20,877 nucleotides of DNA from DATJJW01 sp035491935 (GCA_035491935.1 DATJJW010000251.1:1-20877); one strand, 5' to 3'. Positions 1-7,177 are shown, counted from the stretch's first letter. The notes: generated by a model not told the origin, from the sequence alone. Numbers and translations are program-made.

Positions 1-544
1 CGCCGCCGACCGGTACGCCATGCGCGAGCCTCGTCACCTTCAGCCCGGCAACGTTCGGCAACCCGGCCAGGACATCGCCCAGATAATGGGCCGTCGCCTG
101 CCCCTCGACCGTGGCGTTCAGCGCCAGGATCACTTCGGCAATGCCATCATCCAGGCGACGCGTCAGGGATTTGATGTTGAGGTCTTCCGGCATCACGCCG
201 TCGAGCGCGGAAAGCAGGCCGCCCAGCACATGGTAACGGCCGCGGAAGGCGGCGCTGCGTTCAAGCGCCCAGAGATCGGCGACATCGGCAACGACGCAGA
301 TGGTGGCTGGATCGCGGGCGCCATCCCGGCAGATGCCGCAGGGGGTCTGGACGTCGAGGTTGCCGCACACCTCGCAGGCGACGGTGCCGTCGGCGACATC
401 CTCCAGCGCCTGCGCCAGCGGCCGCATCAGCCCCTCGCGCTTTTTCAGGAGGTGCAGGGCCACGCGTCGGGCCGAGCGCGGTCCCAGCCCCGGCAGCTTG
501 GCCAGGAGCTGAATCAGCCTCTCGATCTCCGGCGCTGCGGCCAT
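1..544 (-). CDS. recR: Recombination mediator RecR, 3' end cut off by window edge
   Basis: RecR works with RecF and RecO in loading RecA at single-strand gaps. The visible 181 codons begin MAAAPEIERLIQLLAKLPG. Residues about 8-33 form the helix-hairpin-helix region (LAKLPGLGPRSARRVA). A four-cysteine zinc finger follows at C57, C60, C69 and C72 (CEVCG ... CGIC), and then the start of a Toprim domain (ICVVADVADLWALE, LNATVEGQATAHYL). The ATG at 542-544 fits the family start exactly. The full protein is usually about 200 residues, so only the last 20 or so are missing. It lies 20 bases downstream of ybaB on the same strand, in the classic dnaX-ybaB-recR order, and is probably cotranscribed. The frame is intact throughout the visible part. 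Confidence 0.97.
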   Translation of the reverse strand, partial: MAAAPEIERLIQLLAKLPGLGPRSARRVALHLLKKREGLMRPLAQALEDVADGTVACEVCGNLDVQTPCGICRDGARDPATICVVADVADLWALERSAAFRGRYHVLGGLLSALDGVMPEDLNIKSLTRRLDDGIAEVILALNATVEGQATAHYLGDVLAGLPNVAGLKVTRLAHGVPVGG

Positions 545-564
545 GCCCCGATCACATCATCCGA

Positions 565-888
565 TCAGAAGGGCAGCTTCAAGCCCGGCGGCAGCTGCAT
601 GCCGCCGGTCACCTTACCCATCTCCTCCGAGACGTATTGCTCGACCTTCTGCTTGGCATCGTTGAAGGCGGCGAGGATCAGATCCTCCAGCACCTCGACC
701 TCCTCGGGGTCCATCAGCGACTTGTCGAGATGCAGCTTCTTGAGGTCGCCCTTGCCGTTCAACGTCACGGTGACCATGCCGGCGCCGGCCGCGCCGGTCA
801 TCTCGGTCTGGTCGAGCTTCGCCTGCATCTCGGCCATGCGCTGCTGCATCTGCTGCGCCTGCTTCATCATGTTGCCGAGGTTCTTCAT
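565..888 (-). CDS. ybaB: YbaB/EbfC family nucleoid-associated protein
   Basis: This is a 107-residue DNA-binding protein of the YbaB/EbfC family, which acts as a small dimeric nucleoid-associated protein. The sequence is canonical: an N-terminal helix rich in Met and Gln (MMKQAQQMQQRMAEMQAKL), a central strand region (GMVTVTLNGKGDLKKLHLD), then the DPEEVEVLEDLILAAFNDA helix and a Gly/Pro tail (GGMQLPPGLKLPF). Length matches the family norm. Its ATG abuts the dnaX TAG directly (TAGATG), and an AGGAGG at 900-905 lies inside the end of dnaX. The two genes are therefore probably translationally coupled. recR follows after 20 bases. Known biology links this gene order to recombination and repair, but the exact role of YbaB is not settled by the sequence. 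Confidence 0.96.
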   Translation of the reverse strand: MKNLGNMMKQAQQMQQRMAEMQAKLDQTEMTGAAGAGMVTVTLNGKGDLKKLHLDKSLMDPEEVEVLEDLILAAFNDAKQKVEQYVSEEMGKVTGGMQLPPGLKLPF

Positions 889-2844
889 CTAGTCATCCGC
901 CTCCTCATCGGGGTCATAGGGGTCGGACCGGGACACGAACGGGCCCGGATCGTCCTCCTCATAGAGATTGGGTGCCATGTCGTCGCCGGCATCCATCGCT
1001 GCCGCTTCCGGCTCGGGTATCGGCATCTCGGCCGGCGGGCCCTCGTCCTCGGTATCGGGCAAAAGCTCGACGATCTTGCTGATCCGGGATCCCGGGAACA
1101 TGGCGAGCGCGGCACTGACCAAGGGATCGGCCTCGGCCACGGCCCGGCGGCGGCGCGCACGCGCATCGGCCTGCTGGCGCAAGGTCGGCTGCCCCGCCTC
1201 GCGCGAGATCGAGATGACCCAGCGCCGGCCGGTGGCGGTATTGAGGAAATTGCCCAGGCGCTGAGACAGGTCGCGTGGCGCATCACCCTCGACCGCGAAA
1301 TCGATCTTGCCCTGCTCGAAACGCACCAGCCGGACGAAATTGGCGATCATCGTATAGAGGATACCCTCGCGATGCTTCGCCACCAGCTCGACCATCTCGA
1401 CGAAGCTGGCCGGGTTGGGCAGGTCGATCTGCGCCCCCGCGGCCACCACCGGTTCCCCGGGTACCGGCAAAGGCGTCACGGGCAAGGGCGTCACAGGCAA
1501 GGGTGCGGCCCGCAAGGCGCCTCCACCACCCGGCAATGCCTCCAGCCGTGCGCGGGGCGCTCCACCGCCATTGCCGCCGGGCGACGGCGCTCCCATGGCG
1601 GCGGCACCGCCTCGCGCCTGGATCGCCTTCACCAGCTCGCCGGGCGGCGGCAGATCGGCGACATGGACCAGGCGGATCAGCACCATCTCCGCCGCCTTGA
1701 ACGGGTTGGGGGCGGCCTGCATCTCAGCCAGGCCCTTGAGCAGCATCTGCCAGGTGCGGGTGAGCGCCGCCACGCCCAGACGCTGGGCGAAGACCCGCGC
1801 CCGGGCCACCAGCGCGCCATCGACCGCCGAATCCTTCTCGTCGCGCTCGAATTTGAGGCGGGTCACAAGATGGGTGATGTCGAGCAGCTCCTGGACCACC
1901 AGAGCGGGGTCGGTGCCGCCATTATATAGCGTCTCGAGCTGGCCCAGCGCCGAGGCGGCGTTGCCGGCCATCAGGCTCTCGAACAGGTCGAGCACCAGCC
2001 CGCGATCGGCGACGCCCAGCATGTCGCGCATCTGCGTCTCGGTGATCGCCTGGCCGAAACTGAGGGCGATCGCCTGATCCAGGATCGATAGGCCGTCGCG
2101 CACCGAGCCGTCGGCGGCGCGCGCCAACAGGGCCAGGGCGCCCGGCTCGATCTCGACCTGCTCCTTGGCCGCGATCGAGGCGTAATGCGCCACCAGCGTC
2201 TCGGCATCGATACGCGGCAGGGTATAGCGCTGGCAGCGGCTCAGCACCGTGATCGGCACCTTGTTGATCTCGGTGGTGGCGAAGATGAACTTCACATCCG
2301 GCGGCGGTTCCTCCAGCGTCTTCAGCAGCGCGTTGAACGCCGCCTTCGACAGCATGTGGACCTCGTCGATGATGTAGACCTTGTAGCGCGCCGAGACCGG
2401 GCGGTAGCGGACATTGTCGATGACCTCGCGCATGTCGTCGATGCCGGTGCGGGACGCAGCGTCCAGCTCCAGCACGTCCGGATGCCGGTCCTCGGCGATC
2501 GAGCGGCAGGCATCGCATTGCCCGCAGGGATTCATGGTCGGACCGCCCTGCCCGTCAGGGCCGGTGCAGTTGAGCGCCCGGGCGATGATGCGCGCCGTCG
2601 TCGTCTTGCCGACGCCGCGCACGCCGGTCAGCATGAAGGCATGGGCGATACGGCCGCTGGCGAAGGCATTCGACAGCGTGCGCACCAGCGTGTCGTGGCC
2701 GATCAGCTCGGCGAAGCTCGATGGGCGGTATTTGCGGGCTAGAACGCGATATTCGGGCGGACGAGAGGCCGCAGAAACTTGCGGCGCGGAAGCGACCGCG
2801 CTTGCATCCGGGCTTTGGTTGGGCATGTCGTCGAGTTGGCGCAT
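889..2844 (-). CDS. dnaX: DNA polymerase III subunits gamma/tau (clamp-loader ATPase)
   Basis: DnaX is the AAA+ motor of the clamp loader that opens and loads the beta clamp. From the ATG at 2844 (MRQLDDMPNQ, 651 residues) the Walker A motif is at about residues 74-81 (GVRGVGKT). Zinc-binding cysteines are C93, C107, C110 and C113, Walker B is IIDEVH at about 158-163, and sensor 1 and the arginine finger region follow (FIFATTEINKVPITVLSRCQ). The C-terminal part carries a Gly/Pro-rich linker with PLPVT repeats and then a tau-like domain ending in an acidic tail. The frame stays open up to 3015, but that extension is the 4.5S RNA gene and cannot be coding. Alternative starts are GTG at 2874 and ATG at 2826; none has a clear Shine-Dalgarno, so the exact start is uncertain. 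The stop abuts ybaB. Confidence 0.95.
   Translation of the reverse strand: MRQLDDMPNQSPDASAVASAPQVSAASRPPEYRVLARKYRPSSFAELIGHDTLVRTLSNAFASGRIAHAFMLTGVRGVGKTTTARIIARALNCTGPDGQGGPTMNPCGQCDACRSIAEDRHPDVLELDAASRTGIDDMREVIDNVRYRPVSARYKVYIIDEVHMLSKAAFNALLKTLEEPPPDVKFIFATTEINKVPITVLSRCQRYTLPRIDAETLVAHYASIAAKEQVEIEPGALALLARAADGSVRDGLSILDQAIALSFGQAITETQMRDMLGVADRGLVLDLFESLMAGNAASALGQLETLYNGGTDPALVVQELLDITHLVTRLKFERDEKDSAVDGALVARARVFAQRLGVAALTRTWQMLLKGLAEMQAAPNPFKAAEMVLIRLVHVADLPPPGELVKAIQARGGAAAMGAPSPGGNGGGAPRARLEALPGGGGALRAAPLPVTPLPVTPLPVPGEPVVAAGAQIDLPNPASFVEMVELVAKHREGILYTMIANFVRLVRFEQGKIDFAVEGDAPRDLSQRLGNFLNTATGRRWVISISREAGQPTLRQQADARARRRRAVAEADPLVSAALAMFPGSRISKIVELLPDTEDEGPPAEMPIPEPEAAAMDAGDDMAPNLYEEDDPGPFVSRSDPYDPDEEADD
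1466..1505 (-). repeat. 15-bp tandem repeat inside dnaX encoding PLPVT
   Basis: Two full 15-base units (1466-1480 and 1481-1495), differing at two positions, are followed by a degenerate third. In the dnaX frame they encode PLPVT repeated in the linker between the AAA+ core and the tau-specific part. The repeat keeps the reading frame, so it can vary in copy number without breaking the gene. Confidence 0.85.
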
Positions 2845-2886
2845 GGCAACCGAGGGGCCCGTCTTCGCTGTCACGTCTTGGCGAGG

Positions 2887-2984
2887 GTGGAAGGCTGGCT
2901 GCGACCCAGGCCGAAACTCGTTACGGCTGCTTCCTTCCGGACCTGACCGGATTGGCGAGGGGTCCGCCCGCTGCCAACCTTCCG
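2887..2984 (-). ncRNA. ffs: 4.5S RNA, bacterial small signal recognition particle RNA
   Basis: The minus strand carries the nearly invariant SRP apical region GGTCAGGTCCGGAAGGAA followed by GCAGCC (plus-strand 2925-2948), which forms the GGAA-type tetraloop and the Ffh-binding loops. The ends pair: bases 2973-2983 complement 2889-2899 over 11 bp with one G-U, giving the long closing stem. The RNA is about 95-98 nt, typical of the short alphaproteobacterial form. It binds Ffh to target ribosomes making membrane proteins to FtsY. It lies about 40 bases upstream of dnaX, a common alphaproteobacterial arrangement. The exact ends are estimated from pairing and from the upstream promoter. No U-run terminator follows, so the 3' end is probably made by processing. 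Confidence 0.95.
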
Positions 2985-2990
2985 TCTCCA

Positions 2991-3020
2991 TATATAGACG
3001 GGCGGCATCCCCCACTGCAA
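2991..3020 (-). promoter_or_regulatory. Candidate sigma-70 promoter of ffs (and dnaX)
   Basis: On the minus strand TTGCAG (3020-3015) is separated by 18 bases from TATATA (2996-2991). Counting about 7 bases downstream puts the start at about 2983, which is just where the terminal stem of the 4.5S RNA begins. The agreement between promoter spacing and RNA end is the main support. The -35 match is only three of six. Confidence 0.65.
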
Positions 3021-3097
3021 TGGTATTGCCTCATCGCTGTGCTGGGGGCTGCCTTGTGCGGTTGTTGAAGCCTCCGGTTCATGGCAAGGTCGCCCCC

Positions 3098-4021
3098 ATG
3101 AAGACGCCCAATTTCTATGCCTCGGGGCCACTCGACCGTCTCGGCAACCAGCGCAAGCAGGCCCAGCTGATCGACCAGAGCGTCAACGACCCGAAAAGCC
3201 GCATCGTGGCGCTCTGGCGCGGCACGCATCTGGTTCATCTCCGGGAATCGGGGCCGATGCCGCTCTATCTCGATGCCGCAGAAGCCGCCGAGCTCATGAT
3301 CTCGGCCCGGCAGGTCGTGCTCTTGGGCAAGGGACCGGACGACATCTCCTATGTCGCCCTCGACCTCGATGGCCCGGAGGCGCCGATGCATCTGGTGCCC
3401 GGGAACCGGGGCCAAGCCGCGAGCTTCGCCGAGCTGCGCGGCTTCGGCTTCACGCTCGAGCGCGATCACGGCGCCATCCTCGCCTATGCCCGTGCCATCC
3501 TGCATTGGCATCGCCAGCATCGTTTCTGCAATGTCTGCGGCAGCCCGACCGTCTCGGCCGATGCCGGCCATGTCCGCCACTGCACCAATGCGGAGTGCGG
3601 CACGCATCATTTCCCGCGCACCGACCCCGCGGTCATCATGCTGGTGCATGACAGCGATCGCTGCCTGCTCGGCCGTCAGGCGAAATGGCCGAAGGGCCGC
3701 TTCTCGACGCTGGCGGGATTCGTCGAGCCGGGCGAGAGCCTGGAGGATGCGGTCGCCCGCGAGGTGTTCGAGGAGACAGGCGTACGCGTCGGCGACGTGA
3801 CTTACCACTCCTCGCAGCCCTGGCCCTTCCCGGCCTCGCTCATGCTGGGCTTCTGGGCCGAGGCCGCCAGCACCGAGATCAATGTCGACGAGCATGAGAT
3901 CGAGACCGCCCGCTGGTTCGAGAAAGGCTGGCTGCTCGATAATCGCGACAATCCGGATTTTGCCCTTCCCCCTGCCGACTCGATCTCGCGCCGCCTGATC
4001 GAGGATTGGCTGGCGCTGTAA
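3098..4021 (+). CDS. nudC: NADH pyrophosphatase NudC (Nudix hydrolase)
   Basis: This 307-residue enzyme hydrolyses NAD(H) to NMN(H) and AMP, and in studied bacteria it also removes NAD caps from RNA. It has the three expected parts. An N-terminal domain comes first (MKTPNFYASGPLDRLGNQR). A zinc ribbon follows with C144, C147, C162 and C167 (CNVCG ... CTNAEC). The Nudix box sits at about residues 207-229 (GFVEPGESLEDAVAREVFEE), followed by the NADH-family signature SQPWPFPASLM. The frame is open further upstream to 2414, but that part overlaps dnaX and ffs and is not coding; the ATG at 3098 fits the family N terminus. No strong Shine-Dalgarno is visible. A dioxygenase-like gene follows within 25 bases and may be cotranscribed. 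Confidence 0.96.
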   Translation: MKTPNFYASGPLDRLGNQRKQAQLIDQSVNDPKSRIVALWRGTHLVHLRESGPMPLYLDAAEAAELMISARQVVLLGKGPDDISYVALDLDGPEAPMHLVPGNRGQAASFAELRGFGFTLERDHGAILAYARAILHWHRQHRFCNVCGSPTVSADAGHVRHCTNAECGTHHFPRTDPAVIMLVHDSDRCLLGRQAKWPKGRFSTLAGFVEPGESLEDAVAREVFEETGVRVGDVTYHSSQPWPFPASLMLGFWAEAASTEINVDEHEIETARWFEKGWLLDNRDNPDFALPPADSISRRLIEDWLAL

Positions 4022-4043
4022 CCCCGTGCCGGAGCTGGCCGTC

Positions 4044-4727
4044 ATGGATACGGTCATGCCCGCACTCGATTTCGAGCGTGACGGCGCCGAGCGCGTCGCC
4101 GGCGCGCTGGATGCGGCAGTGTTGCGCCGCATCGTCCGCGCCCTGCCGCAACTGGCACACCATCAGGCCGGTACAAGGCTGCATGGTGTCCGCCGCTTGC
4201 GGCCGATCCTGGCGGCGACCGGCCCGGTCGGGCGCATCGCCGCCGAACGCCTGGGATCCGAATGCCGGCCGGTGCGGGCGATCCTGTTCGACAAGACGCC
4301 GGACACCAACTGGTCGCTGCCCTGGCATCAGGACCAGGTGATCGCCGTGCGGAGCCCACGCGAGGTCGAAGGCTTCGCCCCCTGGACGATCAAGAGCGGG
4401 TTGCACCATGTGGTGCCGCCCTTCGGATTGATGGCCGGCATGGTGACGCTGCGCATCCATCTGGACCCGGTCCCGGCCAGCAACGCCCCGCTGCTGGTCG
4501 TGCCCGGCTCCCACCGCCTCGGCCGCATCACGACCGATCAGGCCGACGCCGTCGCCGAGCAATATGGCAGCGTCCCCTGCATGGCGGAGGCCGGCGATGT
4601 CTGGCTCTACGCCACCCCCATCCTCCACGGCTCGGCCACGGCCGAACAGCCCTCGCATCGCCGGGTCCTGCAGGTCGACTACGCCGCCACCGCCCTGCCG
4701 GGTGGGCTGATGTGGCTGGGGGTCTGA
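4044..4727 (+). CDS. Phytanoyl-CoA dioxygenase (PhyH) family Fe(II)/2-oxoglutarate oxygenase
   Basis: The product has 227 residues. The iron-binding triad is visible as H95-x-D97 (PWHQDQ) and distal H195 (ILHGSA), with R207 placed to bind 2-oxoglutarate (SHRRVLQVDY). The VVPGSHRLG segment is also typical of the family. Members hydroxylate varied small molecules, so the substrate cannot be named. I chose ATG 4044 because GGAG at 4031-4034 lies 9 bases upstream; a GTG at 4026 would add six residues and start only 4 bases after the nudC stop. It probably shares a transcript with nudC, but no functional link between the two is obvious. The downstream MFS gene converges on it. Confidence 0.85.
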   Translation: MDTVMPALDFERDGAERVAGALDAAVLRRIVRALPQLAHHQAGTRLHGVRRLRPILAATGPVGRIAAERLGSECRPVRAILFDKTPDTNWSLPWHQDQVIAVRSPREVEGFAPWTIKSGLHHVVPPFGLMAGMVTLRIHLDPVPASNAPLLVVPGSHRLGRITTDQADAVAEQYGSVPCMAEAGDVWLYATPILHGSATAEQPSHRRVLQVDYAATALPGGLMWLGV

Positions 4728-4797
4728 GGCGGAGAGCTAACCGGACGCGGCGCCCATCAGTTCAACGCGGCGCCTGTCCCGGCTGGCCGCGCGCGGC

Positions 4798-6201
4798 CTA
4801 GCCATGCCGTGAGCTTGCCTCGGCCGGAACGGCAGGGTTCGCAGACGGCTCGGTGCCGTTTGCCCTGAGTGCCGACAGGAAATCCCGGGCCGATGGCTGG
4901 CGCGCGATGACGAGAATCGCCACGACCTCGACCAGGATCGGCACGACGGCGAATTCGAAGAGCATTTTCGGCGTGAAGTCGAAGGACAGCAGGACACCGC
5001 CGATCGTCGGCCCGAAGATCGCGCCCAGCCGGGCCACGCCCAACGTCCAGCCTGCGCTGGCCGTGCGCATCGGCGTCGGATAGAGCGCACCGGACAGGCC
5101 CATGAGGCCCTGGAAGCTGCCGACGATGGCGAAGCCGCTGCCACCGACGAAGAGCATCATGAGCATCTCCGTCTTGCTGAAATTGGCGAGCAGCAACAGG
5201 CAGGGGATGCCCAACGCGGCCACGATCGCAACCATCATCACGCCTCGGCGGTCCAGCAGGCGCCCGGTCAGGAAGCCGCCGATCGTGCCGCAGGTCTGCA
5301 GGATCGATGTCGTAATGATGGCATGACTCAACGGTATGCCCTGGTCGGCGATGACGGTCGGCAGCCAGCTCGTCATGAAATGCAGCGTCATGGTGATGCA
5401 GATGCAGGACACCCACAGCGTGACGGTCATCAGCGCCCGGCCATTCTCGAAGAGTTGGCTGACGGGGATGCCTTTTCCCGGCGGCTCCTGGAACAGCAAT
5501 TGCGGCGCTTTGGTATAGGCCGCGCCCGGCTGCAGCTTGTTCACGATCTTGAGTACCCGGTCGGACCGCTTGCCCGTGCGCACGAGGAACCAGAGGGATT
5601 CGGGCAGCCAGAGCAGCAGAAAGACCGTCACCACGAGCGGGGCGAGGCCGCCCAGGATGAAGACGCTGGGCCAGCCATAGCGCGGAATCAGATAGGCGGC
5701 GATGACGCCACCCAGCGCCGAGCCGATGGTATAGCCGCCGAAGATCAGCGCGACCGACGTGGTGCGGGCACTGGACGGCCAGTAATCGGAGATCAGCGCG
5801 ACGGCGCTGGGAACGGCGCCGCCGAGCCCGATACCGGCGATCGTACGCCAGATGAAAAGCTGGGACAGGTCATGCGCATCGGCACTCAGCAAGGTGAAGA
5901 TGCCGAAGACGATCGAGCCGCCGATGATCATCTTCACGCGGCCGAAATAGTCACCGAGATTGCTGATGACCAGGGCACCGGCCATGAAGCCCGCCATGGC
6001 CCCGCCGAAGACGCCGCCGAATGCCGCCTTATTGGAGTGCCAGGCCTTGATGATGACCGGGGCCGCAAAGCTCAGGACCTGCATGTCGTAGCCTTCGAAG
6101 AACATGAAGACCATGAGCAGCGCCAGCAGCTTGAACTGAAACGGCCGGGCGCGTCGGTCGGAGAGCAGCGTCTCCAGATGGATGGGGGCGCCTTCAAGCA
6201 T
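4798..6201 (-). CDS. MFS transporter, aromatic acid:H+ symporter (AAHS)-like
   Basis: This 467-residue inner-membrane protein has about twelve hydrophobic segments. The first carries an acidic motif FEGYDMQ (residues 35-41), matching the conserved D(G)xD site in helix 1 of aromatic acid symporters such as PcaK and BenK. The loop 2-3 motif is present as NLGDYFGRVK (81-90). GIGLGGAVPSAVAL and WLPESLWFL are also typical of the AAHS/sugar-porter-like group. The ligand is probably an aromatic or related carboxylate, by family analogy only. The start is firm: AAGGGAGG at 6207-6214 lies 5 bases upstream of the ATG. The gene is divergent from an alpha/beta hydrolase across a spacer with an operator-like array, which suggests joint control. 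Confidence 0.9.
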   Translation of the reverse strand: MLEGAPIHLETLLSDRRARPFQFKLLALLMVFMFFEGYDMQVLSFAAPVIIKAWHSNKAAFGGVFGGAMAGFMAGALVISNLGDYFGRVKMIIGGSIVFGIFTLLSADAHDLSQLFIWRTIAGIGLGGAVPSAVALISDYWPSSARTTSVALIFGGYTIGSALGGVIAAYLIPRYGWPSVFILGGLAPLVVTVFLLLWLPESLWFLVRTGKRSDRVLKIVNKLQPGAAYTKAPQLLFQEPPGKGIPVSQLFENGRALMTVTLWVSCICITMTLHFMTSWLPTVIADQGIPLSHAIITTSILQTCGTIGGFLTGRLLDRRGVMMVAIVAALGIPCLLLLANFSKTEMLMMLFVGGSGFAIVGSFQGLMGLSGALYPTPMRTASAGWTLGVARLGAIFGPTIGGVLLSFDFTPKMLFEFAVVPILVEVVAILVIARQPSARDFLSALRANGTEPSANPAVPAEASSRHG

Positions 6202-6206
6202 TTTTG

Positions 6207-6214
6207 CCTCCCTT
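6207..6214 (-). promoter_or_regulatory. Strong Shine-Dalgarno of the MFS gene
   Basis: AAGGGAGG on the minus strand lies 5 bases upstream of the ATG at 6201. It is one of the strongest ribosome binding sites in the window and fixes the start of the transporter. Confidence 0.85.
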
Positions 6215-6298
6215 GTTCTTTATTGGATTCTGGCGGCATTGAATTCTGGTGGCAGAGCCGGGCCGGCAAGCGTCGGTCCCCGCCAAAATCAGCAAATC

Positions 6299-6325
6299 GC
6301 TATAGCAGATGCCAGACGTTGACAA
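6299..6325 (-). promoter_or_regulatory. Candidate promoter of the MFS gene
   Basis: TTGTCA (6325-6320) and TATAGC (6304-6299) on the minus strand are spaced by 15 bases, shorter than ideal. The -35 box overlaps that of the opposite promoter inside the small palindrome GTTGACAAC (6318-6326). Weak support from sequence alone. Confidence 0.35.
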
Positions 6326-6348
6326 CAGGAGCAATTCATCTTTATGAA
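6319..6348 (+). promoter_or_regulatory. Candidate promoter of the alpha/beta hydrolase
   Basis: A perfect TTGACA at 6319-6324 is followed after 18 bases by TATGAA (6343-6348, four of six matches). Transcription would start near 6355, inside the operator-like array and less than 20 bases before the first ATG. The -10 box lies within a palindromic half-site, so a bound protein would block polymerase. Confidence 0.55.
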
Positions 6349-6370
6349 TTTTAAATTCATATATATGAAA
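6333..6370. promoter_or_regulatory. Operator-like array of three interleaved palindromes
   Basis: Four half-sites of the form ATTCAT or its complement alternate in orientation: ATTCAT 6334-6339, ATGAAT 6344-6349, ATTCAT 6355-6360 and ATGAAA 6365-6370. They build three overlapping inverted repeats. The first is 6333-6350 with 7-base arms. The second is ATGAATTTTAAATTCAT at 6344-6360 with 8-base arms. The third is TTCATATATATGAA at 6356-6369, which is perfect. Their centres (6341.5, 6352, 6362.5) are 10.5 bp apart. The stretch is strongly AT-rich in a GC-rich genome. ATTCAT/ATGAAT palindromes resemble sites of MarR-type regulators of aromatic catabolism, but the actual regulator is not in the window. 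Confidence 0.65.
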
Positions 6371-6372
6371 AT

Positions 6373-7161
6373 ATGGAACGGTCGCCGATGCAAGAAACCT
6401 GTCACGACATCCTCGGTCGACCCTTGCGCATGCTGGAGGCAGGCGATGGCCCGCCGATCCTCTTCCTCCATGGCGCCGGCGGCCTGTCCTGGAGTCCACT
6501 CCTGGAGCGGCTGAGCGCGGCGTACCGGGTCATGGCGCCGGAGCATCCGGGATTCGGCCGCACGGAAATCCCCGAATGGATGGCGAGCGTGGGCGACCTC
6601 GCCCTGTTCTATCTGGATGTCCTGAAGGCGCTGGATTTATCGCAGGTGCATCTCGTCGGGCATTCGCTGGGTGGCTGGACCGCGGCGGAACTGGCCATCC
6701 GCAATACCGGGCGGCTGCGCAGCCTGAGCCTGCTGGCACCGGCCGGTGTGCAGGGCGAGGTGCCGTTCGGCGACATCTTCGCCTGGTCGCCGGAGGAGTC
6801 GGCCCGTCGCGGCTGCGTCAGTACCGAGCTGGCCGAGCAGCGAATCCGCGCCCTTGCCACGGCCGACCCCGCCATACGTCGGCAGAATCGTGCCGCAACC
6901 GAACGCCTGGCATTCAGCCCGAGACTGCACAATCCGAAGTTGCCGTTCTGGCTGCATCGCATCGACGTACCGACGCTGCTGCTCTGGGGCGAGCAGGATC
7001 AGGTGATTCCCTGCGCCTGCGCCGGACCCTATCGGCGCGGCATCCCGCACGCCCGCCTCGTCAGCCTGCCCGAGACCGGGCACTCGCTGCCGCTGGAACG
7101 GCCGGTCGAAATTGCCGAAATACTCCACGCATTCTTCGCCGATAACGAAAGACTGCCATAG
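6373..7161 (+). CDS. Alpha/beta hydrolase fold enzyme
   Basis: This is a 262-residue soluble hydrolase. The catalytic triad is clear: nucleophile S98 in GHSLGGW, D209 in LWGEQDQVIP and H237 in ETGHSLPLE. The oxyanion-hole motif is FLHGAGG (31-37). The overall pattern is that of the meta-cleavage-product hydrolase/esterase-like branch, but the substrate is unknown. The first ATG (6373) has no Shine-Dalgarno and lies close to the predicted transcription start; a second ATG at 6388 is preceded by GGAACGG and is a serious alternative. The gene is divergent from an AAHS-like transporter, so the pair may import and hydrolyse the same compound. It converges with phoD, only 16 bases away, with no visible terminator. 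Confidence 0.9.
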   Translation: MERSPMQETCHDILGRPLRMLEAGDGPPILFLHGAGGLSWSPLLERLSAAYRVMAPEHPGFGRTEIPEWMASVGDLALFYLDVLKALDLSQVHLVGHSLGGWTAAELAIRNTGRLRSLSLLAPAGVQGEVPFGDIFAWSPEESARRGCVSTELAEQRIRALATADPAIRRQNRAATERLAFSPRLHNPKLPFWLHRIDVPTLLLWGEQDQVIPCACAGPYRRGIPHARLVSLPETGHSLPLERPVEIAEILHAFFADNERLP

Positions 7162-7177
7162 CAGTTTCGACGATAGC

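Noticed and set aside
637..1929. 430-codon plus-strand frame opposite dnaX and ybaB
   Set aside because: Low-information Arg/His/Leu-rich antisense sequence; the opposite strand is unmistakable dnaX and ybaB.
889..2844. Programmed frameshift in dnaX that would make a gamma subunit
   Set aside because: I looked for an A-AAA-AAG type slippery heptamer and found no A-run of that length in the gene, so there is no sequence support for the E. coli mechanism.
2921..4132. 403-codon minus-strand frame opposite nudC, reaching into ffs
   Set aside because: It covers ffs and antisense nudC and has no domain; nudC has every expected motif.
4745..4798. 10-bp direct repeat ACGCGGCGCC (4745-4754 and 4765-4774) and the perfect palindrome GGCCGCGCGCGGCC (4785-4798) between convergent genes
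   Set aside because: No T-run follows and such GC-only repeats arise easily in this base composition; not enough to call a terminator or operator.
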